Of a stretch of 64,000 bases of DNA, positions 35,169 through 44,502 are shown one piece after another. Origin of the DNA: Paenibacillus aquistagni (GTDB lineage: Bacteria > Bacillota > Bacilli > Paenibacillales > Paenibacillaceae); NCBI RefSeq assembly GCF_900177815.1, contig NZ_FXAZ01000001.1, positions 1,550,001 through 1,614,000 on the forward strand, written 5' to 3'. How positions within the stretch are numbered: the stretch's first letter is position 1; each line of letters starts with the position of its first letter. The notes under the pieces are model-generated. The model was not told the origin of the DNA. It saw nothing but the letters and a program-made list of their open reading frames with translations, and searched no databases. Position numbers and translations under genes: made by a program.

Positions 35169-35756
35169 TTATGATTCTACATGTGCTGAACAGTTGAATA
35201 ATAGCGGCTTCCAGCCAGCGTCGGATCGTTCGATGACGGTAAAGGACAAATTCCCGATATGACCACTGCATTCTTCGCCAAATAAGGAGATAAACAGCTG
35301 TGCAAGCCAGCTTCCATGAGATACAATCAGTACATTCTGATCCCGTGTGCGCTCGGCAATCTGCTCTAAGGCTGCCGCTGCTCGTTCTCTAAGCTCTGCA
35401 TCACTCTCTTGGCCAAGCGCCTGGGAACGCCAATCCGCTCCCCACTTTTCCTCTCGTTCTGCTGCCGTGGTTCCTTCAACAACGCCAAATGCTCGTTCTA
35501 ACAAGCCTTCATGAGGTTCGAGCAGCGGTAGTCCCAGCTCAGCAGCAATAATTGTTGCTGTCTCTTCCGCTCGCTTCAAGCCGCTAGAAATGACAAGATC
35601 AAAATTATAATCCTCGTCTTTAAGACGATGTGCAAGCAGCAGTGCCTGTTCCCGACCTCGATTATTCAGCGGGATGTCCGTCTGACCTTGAATGCGCCCT
35701 GCCGCGTTCCAATCTGTTAATCCATGTCGAACCAAACCAATTCGTTGATGCTTCAT
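35169..35756 (-). CDS. Histidine phosphatase (phosphoglycerate-mutase-like) protein
   Basis: 195 residues of the branch 1 histidine phosphatase family. The RHG motif (GLVRHGLTDWNAAGR) holds the catalytic His; the second His is in VLIVSHGSWLAQ; SSGLKRAEETA carries the conserved Arg and GLLERAFGVVEG the catalytic Glu. Members include broad phosphatases (PhoE/YhfR), alpha-ribazole phosphatase and YhxB-like enzymes; the substrate cannot be told. It is 66 nt from the anti-sigma gene and may be co-transcribed with it. Confidence 0.88.
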   Translation of the reverse strand: MKHQRIGLVRHGLTDWNAAGRIQGQTDIPLNNRGREQALLLAHRLKDEDYNFDLVISSGLKRAEETATIIAAELGLPLLEPHEGLLERAFGVVEGTTAAEREEKWGADWRSQALGQESDAELRERAAAALEQIAERTRDQNVLIVSHGSWLAQLFISLFGEECSGHIGNLSFTVIERSDAGWKPLLFNCSAHVES

Positions 35757-35822
35757 CTTGTTCTCCTACTGCATATAGTCTGCTCACCTTTGTCTACAAG
35801 CGCACTCTATCCTTATCGAATG

Positions 35823-36425
35823 CTAACTTCGGACTCGAGTCAGCCAATTGACAAGCAATAGAGTAGCAATAATGCCGATAAGCGATAGTGCGATCCAATA
35901 CCCAGGTATGGTAGGTGCCACATGCAGCAAGAATGGTTCGCTTGTACCTGCTCCCGGCAGTTCAATCTGAATCGCATTCGGACTCGTCTCTCCTGCAATC
36001 GCGGTTGGAACAAGCCCTGTAGTGGGAATACTAGGAATCTCTTGATCAGCTCGAACCGCAAGCACAACGATACTGCATATAAAGATGGACACACAAAATG
36101 CAATAATGCCAGCCAGCTTATTGCGAAGCAGCGGACTCATCCGGTAGCCTCGACGCTGCACAGGCATCAGCCAGCCACTTTCGTTATAAATTCGCTCCAT
36201 GACAAGCTCGGGTCGGAATGAGGAGGACACTTCCAACTCGTTCTCCTCTTCATCCTCCCAGTCAATCAGCGATTCGTCCCATTCTTCACTTGCCGCCCAT
36301 ATTCGGTACTGCTCCGCACAAGCTTCGCATTCCAGCAAATGTTCCTCAATCGCTAGACGTTGCGGATCGTCAGCAGGCATACCAGCATATTCCGGTAACC
36401 ACTCGAGCGCTTCCGCACACTCCAT
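35823..36425 (-). CDS. Membrane zinc-type anti-sigma factor
   Basis: 200 residues. Cys3, His29, Cys33 and Cys36 make the ZAS pattern (C...HxxxCxxC, EEHLLECEACAEQ) of zinc anti-sigma factors, which hold ECF sigma factors inactive. Two hydrophobic helices follow: about 104-128 (LAGIIAFCVSIFICSIVVLAV) and 175-195 (IALSLIGIIATLLLVNWL), with an outside loop between them that could sense a signal. It begins 7 nt after the sigma gene stop, so the pair is co-expressed. The stimulus is unknown. Confidence 0.88.
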   Translation of the reverse strand: MECAEALEWLPEYAGMPADDPQRLAIEEHLLECEACAEQYRIWAASEEWDESLIDWEDEEENELEVSSSFRPELVMERIYNESGWLMPVQRRGYRMSPLLRNKLAGIIAFCVSIFICSIVVLAVRADQEIPSIPTTGLVPTAIAGETSPNAIQIELPGAGTSEPFLLHVAPTIPGYWIALSLIGIIATLLLVNWLTRVRS

Positions 36426-36432
36426 CCTACCG

Positions 36433-37008
36433 TCATCCCTTCAATCCGGGCTCCGATACATATCCTTCCAGCTGCACCTTGATGCTAGCACGCGCTCGGA
36501 ACAGCAGTGATTTCACTGAGCTTACGGTCTGTCCAAGCTGCTGCGCGATCTCTTGATAGTCCAATTGATCGTATTCTCGGAGAATGAGAGCCGATCTCTG
36601 CTTCTCTGGGAGATTGTTGATCGCTTGGCGCACAAGGTGAACCTTTTCGTTTCTAAGTAACGCATTCTCAGGCACAACTTCACTCGGCGCTTCCGGAACA
36701 ATGCTGTAATCCTCATCAAGCGATACTTGAATGCTGCGCTGCTTTCTCAGCTCGCTTAGAACGGTATTCCGGGCAATCGTGTAAAGCCACGTAGAGAATG
36801 AAGCTTCCGCTTCACGGAACGTATGTAAACTTCGGAACGCCTTATAAAATGTATCTGCACATAAATCTTCAGCCAATAATTCCAGCTGGGTATTCTTCAA
36901 CATGTGATGAATAAATGATAAGACCTTGCGTTGATAGCGGGTCATTAATTCCGCGTAAAGATCTATATTGCCTTCCTTAATCTCGCGAATAATATGGGAA
37001 TCCGTCAT
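36433..37008 (-). CDS. ECF-family RNA polymerase sigma factor
   Basis: 191 residues. Region 2 has LLAEDLCADTFYKAFRSL and FSTWLYTIARNTVLSELRK (core and -10 contact); region 4 has LPEKQRSALILREYDQLDYQ and QQLGQTVSSVKSLLFRARAS (-35 helix-turn-helix). Regions 1.1 and 3 are absent, as in ECF factors. The frame opens at 37035, but AGGAGG lies 10 nt before the ATG at 37008. It pairs with the ZAS anti-sigma gene downstream. No clear ECF-type promoter was seen upstream. Confidence 0.92.
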   Translation of the reverse strand: MTDSHIIREIKEGNIDLYAELMTRYQRKVLSFIHHMLKNTQLELLAEDLCADTFYKAFRSLHTFREAEASFSTWLYTIARNTVLSELRKQRSIQVSLDEDYSIVPEAPSEVVPENALLRNEKVHLVRQAINNLPEKQRSALILREYDQLDYQEIAQQLGQTVSSVKSLLFRARASIKVQLEGYVSEPGLKG

Positions 37009-37292
37009 GGATTGCAATCCTCCTAAGCTTTCCATTTCGTTCCCGATACGCTACCTTAACGTGTATACTTCATAAGAGGGTAAAAAGTTGCGGATCGGAT
37101 TGCTTTTTATAAGGTTGAAATTCGTATAAAAAAGCATGAACCTGACAATTGATGCATAACTTTGTCAGACAATAAGGGATAATGTTATTTTATCACATGC
37201 ATCTTTTCATGGACCTTAATTTTTCTTAAGAATTGGGATTGTTGGATAAACGTCCTATCCATCATACGTTGCAGACCGATGATCTAGAACGC

Positions 37293-37421
37293 CTATTCTG
37301 CATCATGCATTGGGTCTAACAACCGTGTAATCGAATACACGGCTGTGTTTGGCAAAAAGCAATCATACACAATAATTAACGCACCGACGAGGACATATGT
37401 TACATCCAAAATGGCTTCCAT
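37293..37421 (-). CDS. Candidate 42-residue single-pass membrane peptide
   Basis: A 42-codon frame. The product starts MEAILDVTYVLVGALIIVYD and ends in a polar tail RLLDPMHDAE. Residues ~4-19 are strongly hydrophobic, fitting one membrane helix with a short outer or inner tail; a Cys and a Pro follow the helix. A purine-rich AAGGAAGAAAAG lies before the ATG at 37421. It is on the same strand as, and 284 nt upstream of, the ECF sigma gene. A 7-bp inverted repeat (37323-37342) falls inside it. Not recognised; real-gene status rests on composition, ribosome site and context only. Confidence 0.5.
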   Translation of the reverse strand: MEAILDVTYVLVGALIIVYDCFLPNTAVYSITRLLDPMHDAE

Positions 37422-37839
37422 TTAACTTTTCTTCCTTACGATACCAATTCCCTATGCTACTGAATCTTCATGTTCTTTTCAATCCCTTTACCTTATGCAT
37501 TTATGACAAATCAAGGACAAATGGCAATCCGATAGTGAACTGCCTTTTTAATATTGTCTAGGTTATCCTAGTATCAATGTAGAGAAAAGAACAGAGATTA
37601 CTTAACAAATTAATAGGACATCTGATTGCTCAAGACCTATCCGTTTCCTATACATCTCTGATTCATAATCATCTTCTTTAGATCCAATATCACTTCTCTA
37701 TCTGTTCTTTCAACATGCGACAATGGATAATCACATAAGTAACTGAGCTGCTGCTTTTTATCGGAATATGCATTCATCAGCTGGAATAACTTATACAAAG
37801 TTTTTGAATGATTGCTACTCATGCTGGAGGTGAGATGGT
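37422..37839. other. AT-rich interval with no secure gene
   Basis: AT-rich DNA between the small membrane-peptide ORF and the DUF2935 gene. I see no strong hairpin or promoter. A 61-codon - strand frame (stop at 37637, ATG at 37822) has plausible amino-acid content but no ribosome site and faces the DUF2935 gene; it is not called. Confidence 0.5.
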
Positions 37840-38637
37840 TTGTCCAATATTTTTGTGTCACGATCTTTAGATGAAATTCGCTTCTGGTCACGGATTATGA
37901 AGGAACACTCCCTATTTCTAAAACTCGGATTTAGATGCGAGGATACACAGCTCATTAATGAAGCAAACCAGTTTTACGCGCTGTTTGATCAACTTGAAAG
38001 GAAATCACATGACTTTACCTTAGATGCAGATCCCCAACAAATCGTACGTTTTAACACGGAAGTGCATAATGCTGCAGTACATATATGGGCATTTAAACGC
38101 AAAATATTAGGACTCGTGCTGACATGTCAAATGCCTGGTGCAAATAACTTCCCCTTGCTCATTGATCATACAAGCAGAGAAGCAAATTACTTCAGAACAC
38201 GTTTGGAACAATTAAATAGCGGACAATTAGATCCTCTTCCTGATGCAATTATTAATGAAAATGTGTTCTTTCTGCGAATCATGGCTGATCATGCTAAGTT
38301 TATTGGCCACCTACTTGATCCATCGGAAAGACAGCTCGTTGAGCAAGCTCGCAACTTCAGTCACGACTTTGACCAGCTGTTATTTCAAGCAAGAGATTTA
38401 GACTCCATGCGGCCTCAATCCTTAACACAACCCTTACTTGATCAATTTTTAGATCAGAATCGTGTGTCAGTAGCCTCCCTTCGTGATTTCAAAAAAACCG
38501 CTAGAGATTTGATTGAAGCCTGCAAAATCAAAAGTATTATTCATCCTTTGCTAGCTGATCATGTATTTCGCGAAGCTGAACGCTTTCTTGAAATTATTGA
38601 TTTGTTTGAGCAAAGCTTACTCCATGTACAACCGTAA
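37840..38637 (+). CDS. DUF2935-family four-helix protein
   Basis: 265 residues. Two related halves are visible: LDEIRFWSRIMKEHSLFLKL near the start and INENVFFLRIMADHAKFIGH in the middle each begin a helical bundle with conserved His/Glu residues, the pattern of the DUF2935 family, thought to bind metal. The start is TTG at 37840 with GGAGGT 8 nt upstream; the ATG at 37835 lies in another frame and stops soon. Family members are frequent in spore-forming Bacillales and Clostridia; function unknown. It is followed on the same strand by the Sm-like gene. Confidence 0.83.
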   Translation: MSNIFVSRSLDEIRFWSRIMKEHSLFLKLGFRCEDTQLINEANQFYALFDQLERKSHDFTLDADPQQIVRFNTEVHNAAVHIWAFKRKILGLVLTCQMPGANNFPLLIDHTSREANYFRTRLEQLNSGQLDPLPDAIINENVFFLRIMADHAKFIGHLLDPSERQLVEQARNFSHDFDQLLFQARDLDSMRPQSLTQPLLDQFLDQNRVSVASLRDFKKTARDLIEACKIKSIIHPLLADHVFREAERFLEIIDLFEQSLLHVQP

Positions 38638-38769
38638 TCATCCAAAACATTATCGCTCCCCACACAAGGACGGTTTCCCCATCTTTGTTCATATAGACTT
38701 TCGCCGTGATCGACAAGAATTTGCAGTAATAGACTGTTGTTGTAGTTACAATACCCTGGGAGGTTGGAA

Positions 38770-39066
38770 ATGGACCAGAACTACCTTCGACAGTTGTGTT
38801 GGTGTTGTATGAACAAATATGTTGGCATCAAAACCAACGATGGTAAATCCTACGACGGTTTTATTGCCGAAGTCGATCAAGATCATGTCATCCTTGCCGT
38901 TCCCACGGATGAGATGATGGAGCAAATGCAAGGGCAATCTGCCGAACGCGCTTCATACAGGCAATTTGGTTTTCAGCCTGGATTTTTTCCCCGCCGCCGT
39001 TTCTTTAGGCGCCGTATCCCCTTTTCAACAATAGCCGCTTTATTTCTATTGCCGTTCTTCATCTAA
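38770..39066 (+). CDS. Small Sm-like protein with basic hydrophobic tail
   Basis: 98 residues. Residues ~5-45 (YVGIKTNDGKSYDGFIAEVD then HVILAVPTD) match the strand pattern of the Sm/Lsm fold, where a G in the turn and a DG pair are typical. The rest changes abruptly: a Phe/Gly/Arg-rich stretch and a very basic block (FFPRRRFFRRRIPF) leading into a hydrophobic C-terminus (STIAALFLLPFFI) that could insert in a membrane. Two adjacent Cys-rich positions (LCWCC) lie near the start. GGGAGG is 6 nt before the ATG at 38770. Similar proteins are found in spore formers; role unknown, perhaps spore surface or membrane. Confidence 0.75.
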   Translation: MDQNYLRQLCWCCMNKYVGIKTNDGKSYDGFIAEVDQDHVILAVPTDEMMEQMQGQSAERASYRQFGFQPGFFPRRRFFRRRIPFSTIAALFLLPFFI

Positions 39067-39085
39067 CAAAGATCATCACTTTAGT

Positions 39086-39112
39086 TTAGAGCGGCATAAT
39101 AAGCCGCTCTAA
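39086..39112 (+). terminator. Hairpin after the Sm-like gene
   Basis: Perfect 10-bp stem TTAGAGCGGC / GCCGCTCTAA with a 7-nt loop, 20 nt after the stop codon. The tail is not U-rich, so termination is only probable. Confidence 0.5.
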
Positions 39113-39312
39113 TGGTATTCATAAAGCATAGAGTATACAAGTTTAAAGCAAATGATTAGGCATAAGCACGTTATGATAAATGCCTAAAAGAAATTAAACG
39201 ATAACAAGAAGACTTGGAATTCCACTTTCCCCGTACTTACAACTTCAAATGAGGGGGTTGTACCGAGAGGCTCTACCTAATAAATCAACCTACAAAAAGT
39301 ATTGAACATAAC

Positions 39313-39345
39313 CAAAAAAAAACCGCCTACGCAATGTAGGCGGTT
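39313..39345 (-). terminator. Intrinsic terminator of the aromatic supraoperon
   Basis: - strand AACCGCCTAC / GTAGGCGGTT (10 bp) with a 5-nt loop, followed by nine T. It lies about 190 nt beyond the tyrA stop. Confidence 0.88.
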
Positions 39346-39504
39346 GCACACATCTATGTGTACAATTTGGATAGGAGTGGAGAGAAACCATACTGTACTG
39401 CTATTATAATGTATACGTTTTCAAACTGTCAATAACTTCTACTAACTTTTTTCTTCATTTTTCAAATTTTTCCGTTTCGTTCGATATTCCCCAATAAAGT
39501 GATA

Positions 39505-39526
39505 GAGGCTTCCCATAGGAAGCCTC
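39505..39526 (-). terminator. Hairpin just after tyrA
   Basis: GAGGCTTCC-CATA-GGAAGCCTC, a perfect 9-bp stem 12 nt after the tyrA stop; little U-tail, so perhaps a 3'-end stabiliser ahead of the stronger terminator at 39313. Confidence 0.5.
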
Positions 39527-39537
39527 CAAATACTTGC

Positions 39538-40632
39538 TTATACAAACACATTATAACCCATAGCAGTTAGCAGCTCATTAGATTGCTCCCAATCCTTCTC
39601 TTGACGGAAAGATAAACGAAGCACGCCTGGTACATCTTCGCGGCTCTCAATGATTTGCAAATTGCTAAGATTCAATTGATGGTTCCCTAGAAGGGTGGCA
39701 ATCTTCCCGATAATACCTGGCGTATCCGGTACTTCAATGTGAAGATCATACAAGGAGTGAAGCACGCCCTTGCGGCGTTCTGGCATACGACTGCGAAAAT
39801 CGCCTGATTCCTTAAATGCTTCTCGAATCCGCTCCCCATCCTCCTTCTCCAATGTCTCCATCCAGTTCTCTACAGAATGCTTCCAATCCGCAAGCAACTC
39901 CAGCACAACCTCGCGATTGTTCAGCAGGATATCCGACCAGATGACAGGATCGCTGGAGGCAATTCGCGTAATATCGCGAAAGCCGCCAGCAGCAAGATGA
40001 ACATACATATCATTGTCGTCATTGTATTTCTTGACTTGATTAACAAGTGCGGATGCGACGATATGAGGCAGATGGCTGATTGCTCCTACTACTCGGTCAT
40101 GCTCCACGGGATCCAATCGAATGATGTGCGCTCTCGTATATTGAAGCAGCTGAACGAGGCGCTCATACGCCTCTTCATCCACGTCATTTTCGGGTGTCAG
40201 CACATAATAAGCATTCTCAAACAGCAATGTAGAGGCCGCCTCAACGCCAGAGCGCTCCGACCCAGCCATCGGGTGTCCACCAATAAAGTGAATGCCTTCC
40301 CAAGCAAGCTCTCTTGCCTTCCTCGTTACCGACGCTTTGGTGCTTCCAACATCAGTAATTACACAACCGCGTCTAAGCGGTAAAGCACGAAGTTCTGATA
40401 ATACGTTATCCAGAAGCCCTACCGGGGAGCATACAAATATTACATCCGCATCAATTACGGCCTCTTCCAGTGAGGTTGTGGCCTTGTCTACAACGCCACG
40501 CGCGACATACTTAATTGTAGATGCTTCATTTGGAGAGTATCCAACCACTGTAATGCCGGGCTTTCCCTTAAAACAAAGGGCGAGAGACCCACCAATCAGT
40601 CCCACGCCCAGAATGGCAATGTTCATGCTCAT
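39538..40632 (-). CDS. tyrA: Prephenate dehydrogenase with ACT domain
   Basis: Oxidatively decarboxylates prephenate to 4-hydroxyphenylpyruvate for tyrosine. 364 residues: N-terminal Rossmann GVGLIGGSLALCFKG, catalytic HPMAGSERSGVEAA, the helical dimer domain, and a C-terminal ACT domain (LHIEVPDTPGIIGKIATLL, about 290-364) that should bind tyrosine for feedback control. The ATG overlaps the hisC stop (ATGA). Last gene of the supraoperon here; aroE, which follows tyrA in B. subtilis, is missing. Confidence 0.96.
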   Translation of the reverse strand: MSMNIAILGVGLIGGSLALCFKGKPGITVVGYSPNEASTIKYVARGVVDKATTSLEEAVIDADVIFVCSPVGLLDNVLSELRALPLRRGCVITDVGSTKASVTRKARELAWEGIHFIGGHPMAGSERSGVEAASTLLFENAYYVLTPENDVDEEAYERLVQLLQYTRAHIIRLDPVEHDRVVGAISHLPHIVASALVNQVKKYNDDNDMYVHLAAGGFRDITRIASSDPVIWSDILLNNREVVLELLADWKHSVENWMETLEKEDGERIREAFKESGDFRSRMPERRKGVLHSLYDLHIEVPDTPGIIGKIATLLGNHQLNLSNLQIIESREDVPGVLRLSFRQEKDWEQSNELLTAMGYNVFV

Positions 40633-41744
40633 GATGTCACCTTAGTCTTCTCTAGAATTCGCTCAATCGCTGCAATGAGCCCTTCGTTCTCTTCTTTGGT
40701 CCCAACTGTCACACGCAGGTGGTTCGGATATAGTTTATGCCCGGCTCTTGTGATATAACCTTCATGCAGCAATAGCTCGAACATTTCCTTCGCTGGCATC
40801 TTCACATCGAACATAATGAAATTGCCATGTGCAGGGAAGCTCTGGATATGGAGCCGCTCGAATGCTTGTTGCAAATAAACGATGCCCTCCGCATTCTTCA
40901 CCTTGCACGTTTGGACAAAGTCCTGATCCTCAATTGCTGCAATCGCAGCTGCTTGGGACATGCGTGTCGTATTAAATGGCTCGCGCACCTGATTGATAGT
41001 GTGAATCACTTCAGGGGCACCAATGCCATATCCAATACGCAGTGACGCCAACCCATAAATCTTCGAGAACGTGCGAAGCGTAATTAAGTTGTTATAGGCA
41101 GGAAGAAGCTTGAATACATCCGGGTATTCCTGATCCGTTACATATTCGCAATACGCTTCATCAAGTACAACCAAAACCTGGCTTGGAATGCGCTCCATAA
41201 AGGACACAATCTCCTGATGGCTTACGATGGTACCCGTTGGATTATTAGGATTACAAATCCATACAATCTTGGTCTTCTCGGTTACCGCTTGAAGCATGGC
41301 CTCTAGATCATGCGTGCCGTCCTTCATTGGCACTTCAATGCTGATTGCCCCTTCAATCTCCACATTATGCTTATACTGAGGGAAGGTCTGATCCGCCATA
41401 ATCGTTTCATCACCTGAAACCAGATAAGCGCGGCAAATCATCAAAATGACATCATCAGAACCCGCTCCGAATATGATCTGATTCGGTTCAACCTGATAAT
41501 GCTTGGCCACAGCTGAAGTAAGATCAATTGCAGCACCATCAGGATACAAATTCAACTGCTCTGCCTCAGCAAGCATCGCCTGCTTGACTTTGGATGAGGA
41601 CCCATATGGATTCTCGTTCGATGCAAGCTTAATCACTTGATCAAGTCCGTATACGCGCTTCACGTCCGCGATAGACATGCCGGGCTGATATACGGGAAGA
41701 TCGACTACTGAACGTTTTGGTTGCACGACAACCACCCTTTCCAT
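40629..41744 (-). CDS. hisC: Histidinol-phosphate / aromatic aminotransferase
   Basis: PLP-dependent class II aminotransferase serving histidine synthesis and, in Bacillus, the final steps of tyrosine and phenylalanine. 371 residues. Motifs: KLASNENPYGSS, the PNNPTGTI loop, LDEAYCEYV, and the PLP lysine in TFSKIYGLASLRIGYG. Located between trpA and tyrA as in B. subtilis. GAGG lies only 4 nt before the ATG, a slightly short spacing. Confidence 0.94.
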   Translation of the reverse strand: MERVVVVQPKRSVVDLPVYQPGMSIADVKRVYGLDQVIKLASNENPYGSSSKVKQAMLAEAEQLNLYPDGAAIDLTSAVAKHYQVEPNQIIFGAGSDDVILMICRAYLVSGDETIMADQTFPQYKHNVEIEGAISIEVPMKDGTHDLEAMLQAVTEKTKIVWICNPNNPTGTIVSHQEIVSFMERIPSQVLVVLDEAYCEYVTDQEYPDVFKLLPAYNNLITLRTFSKIYGLASLRIGYGIGAPEVIHTINQVREPFNTTRMSQAAAIAAIEDQDFVQTCKVKNAEGIVYLQQAFERLHIQSFPAHGNFIMFDVKMPAKEMFELLLHEGYITRAGHKLYPNHLRVTVGTKEENEGLIAAIERILEKTKVTS

Positions 41745-41773
41745 ATTTCCTCTAAAGGTAAGAGTTTACCAAA

Positions 41774-42586
41774 TTATGATTTCAATTGTCGCACAAATTG
41801 TGAAATTTGCAAGACCCCATCTTGAGCTGTGCTCGGATCTTGCAGCAGCGGTATGCATTCTTCGACCTTGCGGACGATCGCACTGCCTACAATAACGCCA
41901 TCACAGTGAGGTCGGAATCGCTCAACATGCTCGGGCTTGGAGATCCCAAAGCCAACGGCAATCGGCAGCGCTGTCGAGCCTCTTACTTCATCAAGGAAGC
42001 GATCCACCCGCTCGTCGAAGCTGTCTCTCATCCCTGTGACCCCTAGTGTGGATACACAATAGATAAAGCCTCTTCCCTGCTCAACAATTTTTGCTACCCG
42101 CTCCTTTGATGTTGGAGCAACAAGCGGAACAAGATGGATGCCGTGTCGATCTGCGATTACTCTAATCGGATCACTTTCTTCAATAGGAAGATCCGGAATG
42201 ATCACGCCGCTAACCTCATGTGCCGCCATTGCTTCGAAGAATCGCTCTAGCCCATATTGAAGCACAGGATTAAAGTACGTAAACAAAACATAAGGAATCT
42301 GAGCGCCCGCAAGGCGTGCTTGTTTAGCAAGCTTCATTCCGTCTTCAACGGTAATCTGATGCTTCAACGCTCGTCCTGAAGCTCGCTCGATAACCGGACC
42401 ATCGGCTAGCGGATCAGAATAGGGTATGCCGAGCTCTATCAGATCTGCGCCCGCCTTTTCCAGCTCCAAGAGCAGTTCAAGGGTAATCTCCTTAGATGGA
42501 TCGCCTACTGTGATAAAAGGAATCATCGCTGTTTCTCCGCGCTCACGAAGAGATGCAAACGTTGTATCAATACGATTCACGCTCAT
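41774..42586 (-). CDS. trpA: Tryptophan synthase alpha chain
   Basis: Cleaves indole-3-glycerol phosphate to indole, which is channelled to TrpB. 270 residues. The catalytic Glu and Asp are in [19 protein letters not shown]; phosphate loop residues are GVTGMRDSF and FGISKPEHV. The ATG overlaps the trpB stop (ATGA), and AAGGAGTGG lies upstream. Intact and canonical. Confidence 0.97.
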   Translation of the reverse strand: MSVNRIDTTFASLRERGETAMIPFITVGDPSKEITLELLLELEKAGADLIELGIPYSDPLADGPVIERASGRALKHQITVEDGMKLAKQARLAGAQIPYVLFTYFNPVLQYGLERFFEAMAAHEVSGVIIPDLPIEESDPIRVIADRHGIHLVPLVAPTSKERVAKIVEQGRGFIYCVSTLGVTGMRDSFDERVDRFLDEVRGSTALPIAVGFGISKPEHVERFRPHCDGVIVGSAIVRKVEECIPLLQDPSTAQDGVLQISQFVRQLKS

Positions 42587-43800
42587 TGCTGCTCCACTCC
42601 TTCCAGTGCTTGCATAATGGTACCTACATCTTTATCTCCTCTGCCGGATAAGCATACGACAATAATATTCTCCGGATCCAGCTCAGGCGCTACCTTCACG
42701 CAGTGAGCCAGTGCATGAGAAGATTCAAGCGCCGGCAGTATGCCCTCTGTGCGGCAGAGCAGTTGGAGAGCTTCAAGAGCTTCCGCATCCGTAACAGACA
42801 CATATTCTGCTCGCTTCACATCCTTCAAGTGCGAATGCTCAGGCCCAACCCCAGGATAATCCAATCCAGCTGAGATGGAATGAGCAGGTTGAACTTGCCC
42901 GTATTCATCCTGCAGCAGATAGCTAAGGGAACCTTGGAATACACCTGGTCTGCCCAAGGTCATCGTTGCCGCATGCTCTTTTGTATCGATGCCTCTGCCA
43001 GCCGCCTCAGCCCCGATTAAACGCACCTCTTCATCAAGTATGAACGGGTAGAACATGCCCATCGAGTTGCTGCCACCGCCTACTGCAGCGATACAGACAT
43101 CTGGAAGACGGCCTTCCGCCTCCAAGATTTGCTTTCTCGTTTCGTCTCCTATAATGCGCTGGAAATCGCGGACAATCATCGGATATGGATGAGGTCCTAC
43201 GACAGAGCCCAAAATGTAAAAGGTATCTTCAACATTTGCAACCCAGTAGCGAAGCGTCTCATTGCCTGCATCCTTTAAAGTACGCGTACCTGACGTTACT
43301 GGAACTACTTCTGCTCCAAGCAGACGCATGCGAAATACATTGAGTTCCTGGCGCTTCATATCTTCTTCGCCCATAAACACCTTGCACTCCATGCCGAGCA
43401 ATGCTGCAACCGTCGCTGAGGCCACGCCATGCTGACCCGCGCCTGTCTCTGCGATAATTTTGGTTTTGCCCATCCGTTTGGCCAACAATGCTTGGCCAAT
43501 CGTGTTGTTGATCTTATGAGCACCCGTATGGTTAAGATCTTCGCGCTTCAAGTATATCTTTGCTCCACCAAGCTGTTTGCTTAGTCTTTCAGCATAATAG
43601 AGTGCTGTTGGCCGTCCTGAATAATGTTTGAGCAGATGAATAAGCTCTGCTTGGAACTCTGGGTCAGCCGTATGCTTCTTATAGGCCTCCTCAAGCTCCA
43701 TGAGCGCGTTCATGAGTGTCTCTGGAACGAATCGTCCTCCAAAGGAGCCGTAGCGTCCTGCTGTATCAGGATATGGATAAGTTAGTACTGGATTGGTCAT
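42583..43800 (-). CDS. trpB: Tryptophan synthase beta chain
   Basis: PLP enzyme that joins indole and serine to tryptophan. 405 residues. Motifs: [12 protein letters not shown] at the start, the PLP lysine in [28 protein letters not shown], and the phosphate loop [10 protein letters not shown]. It overlaps trpF by 35 bases. Intact and canonical. Confidence 0.97.
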   Translation of the reverse strand: MTNPVLTYPYPDTAGRYGSFGGRFVPETLMNALMELEEAYKKHTADPEFQAELIHLLKHYSGRPTALYYAERLSKQLGGAKIYLKREDLNHTGAHKINNTIGQALLAKRMGKTKIIAETGAGQHGVASATVAALLGMECKVFMGEEDMKRQELNVFRMRLLGAEVVPVTSGTRTLKDAGNETLRYWVANVEDTFYILGSVVGPHPYPMIVRDFQRIIGDETRKQILEAEGRLPDVCIAAVGGGSNSMGMFYPFILDEEVRLIGAEAAGRGIDTKEHAATMTLGRPGVFQGSLSYLLQDEYGQVQPAHSISAGLDYPGVGPEHSHLKDVKRAEYVSVTDAEALEALQLLCRTEGILPALESSHALAHCVKVAPELDPENIIVVCLSGRGDKDVGTIMQALEGVEQQ

Positions 43801-44491
43801 GGCTTCTCACCCTTTCGATGAATTGTTTCACTTTTTCGATATCTTTTACGCCTTTGGTCTCTACACCGCTTGATACATCTACTCCATCCACAGGATATTG
43901 AAGCAATGAAGCAACGTTGTCAGCGGTCAATCCGCCAGCAGCATAAAGTGGCACATCCATTTCTCTTATCTGCTCTGCTATTAGGGGAATCAGCTCCCAG
44001 CGGAAGGACTTGCCGCTTCCCCCTCCATGCACGGGGTCATGCGTATCCAGCAAAAGACCGCTTATTGCATGTTTGATGTGATTTACTTTTGCCAAGGCTC
44101 CAGCTTGCAGCTTCTCGCTAATAGCCCCATCTGACGATAGATGTTCCACTGATTGTGCAATGGGTACCGTTACCCAAATATCCACGCCGTAGCGTTCTCT
44201 TACAGTAGGAATCCAAGTGACGTCCTCCGGTAGATGAAATTGCACAGCATGAAGCGGCACCTGCTTCAACACATCACTGAGTTCCTGCTCACTCGTGCAC
44301 CCAAATACGCCGACATATTGTACGGATGAGCCGCAGGGCTCTGCTTGAAGACTTTCAATAATACGAGCCGCTCCTAGCGGATCAATCTGACGTTTGCTTT
44401 TCGTAAATACAAAGCCCATATAATCTGGTTTTAATACCGCCACTTGGCTCGCAATGCCAGTTGTAGTGATTCCGCAAATCTTCACCTTCAT
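43766..44491 (-). CDS. trpF: Phosphoribosylanthranilate isomerase
   Basis: Amadori isomerase of tryptophan synthesis. 241 residues, somewhat longer than the usual ~210-225. Catalytic Cys in [10 protein letters not shown]; phosphate motifs [18 protein letters not shown] and [12 protein letters not shown]; catalytic Asp in LLLDTHD. Two ATGs compete: the first overlaps the trpC stop, but GAGGGAT lies 6 nt before the second (44491), which is used. Confidence 0.94.
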   Translation of the reverse strand: MKVKICGITTTGIASQVAVLKPDYMGFVFTKSKRQIDPLGAARIIESLQAEPCGSSVQYVGVFGCTSEQELSDVLKQVPLHAVQFHLPEDVTWIPTVRERYGVDIWVTVPIAQSVEHLSSDGAISEKLQAGALAKVNHIKHAISGLLLDTHDPVHGGGSGKSFRWELIPLIAEQIREMDVPLYAAGGLTADNVASLLQYPVDGVDVSSGVETKGVKDIEKVKQFIERVRSHDQSSTNLSIS

Positions 44492-44502
44492 TGCTCGATC
44501 CC

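Larger units (their letters stand above)
39067..39537. other. Intergenic region between the Sm-like gene and tyrA
   Basis: No gene found. It holds three hairpins: TTAGAGCGGC / GCCGCTCTAA (39086-39112), which may end the Sm-like transcript; a classic - strand terminator (39313-39345); and a hairpin 12 nt from the tyrA stop (39505-39526). An imperfect repeat AGGCAT...ATGCCT is also present near 39157-39184. Short frames here lack support. Confidence 0.6.

Noticed and set aside
37637..37822. 61-codon - strand frame facing the DUF2935 gene
   Set aside because: Amino-acid content is plausible, but its ATG (and the earlier GTG at 37891) have no ribosome site, and the upstream DNA carries the + strand ribosome site of the DUF2935 gene.
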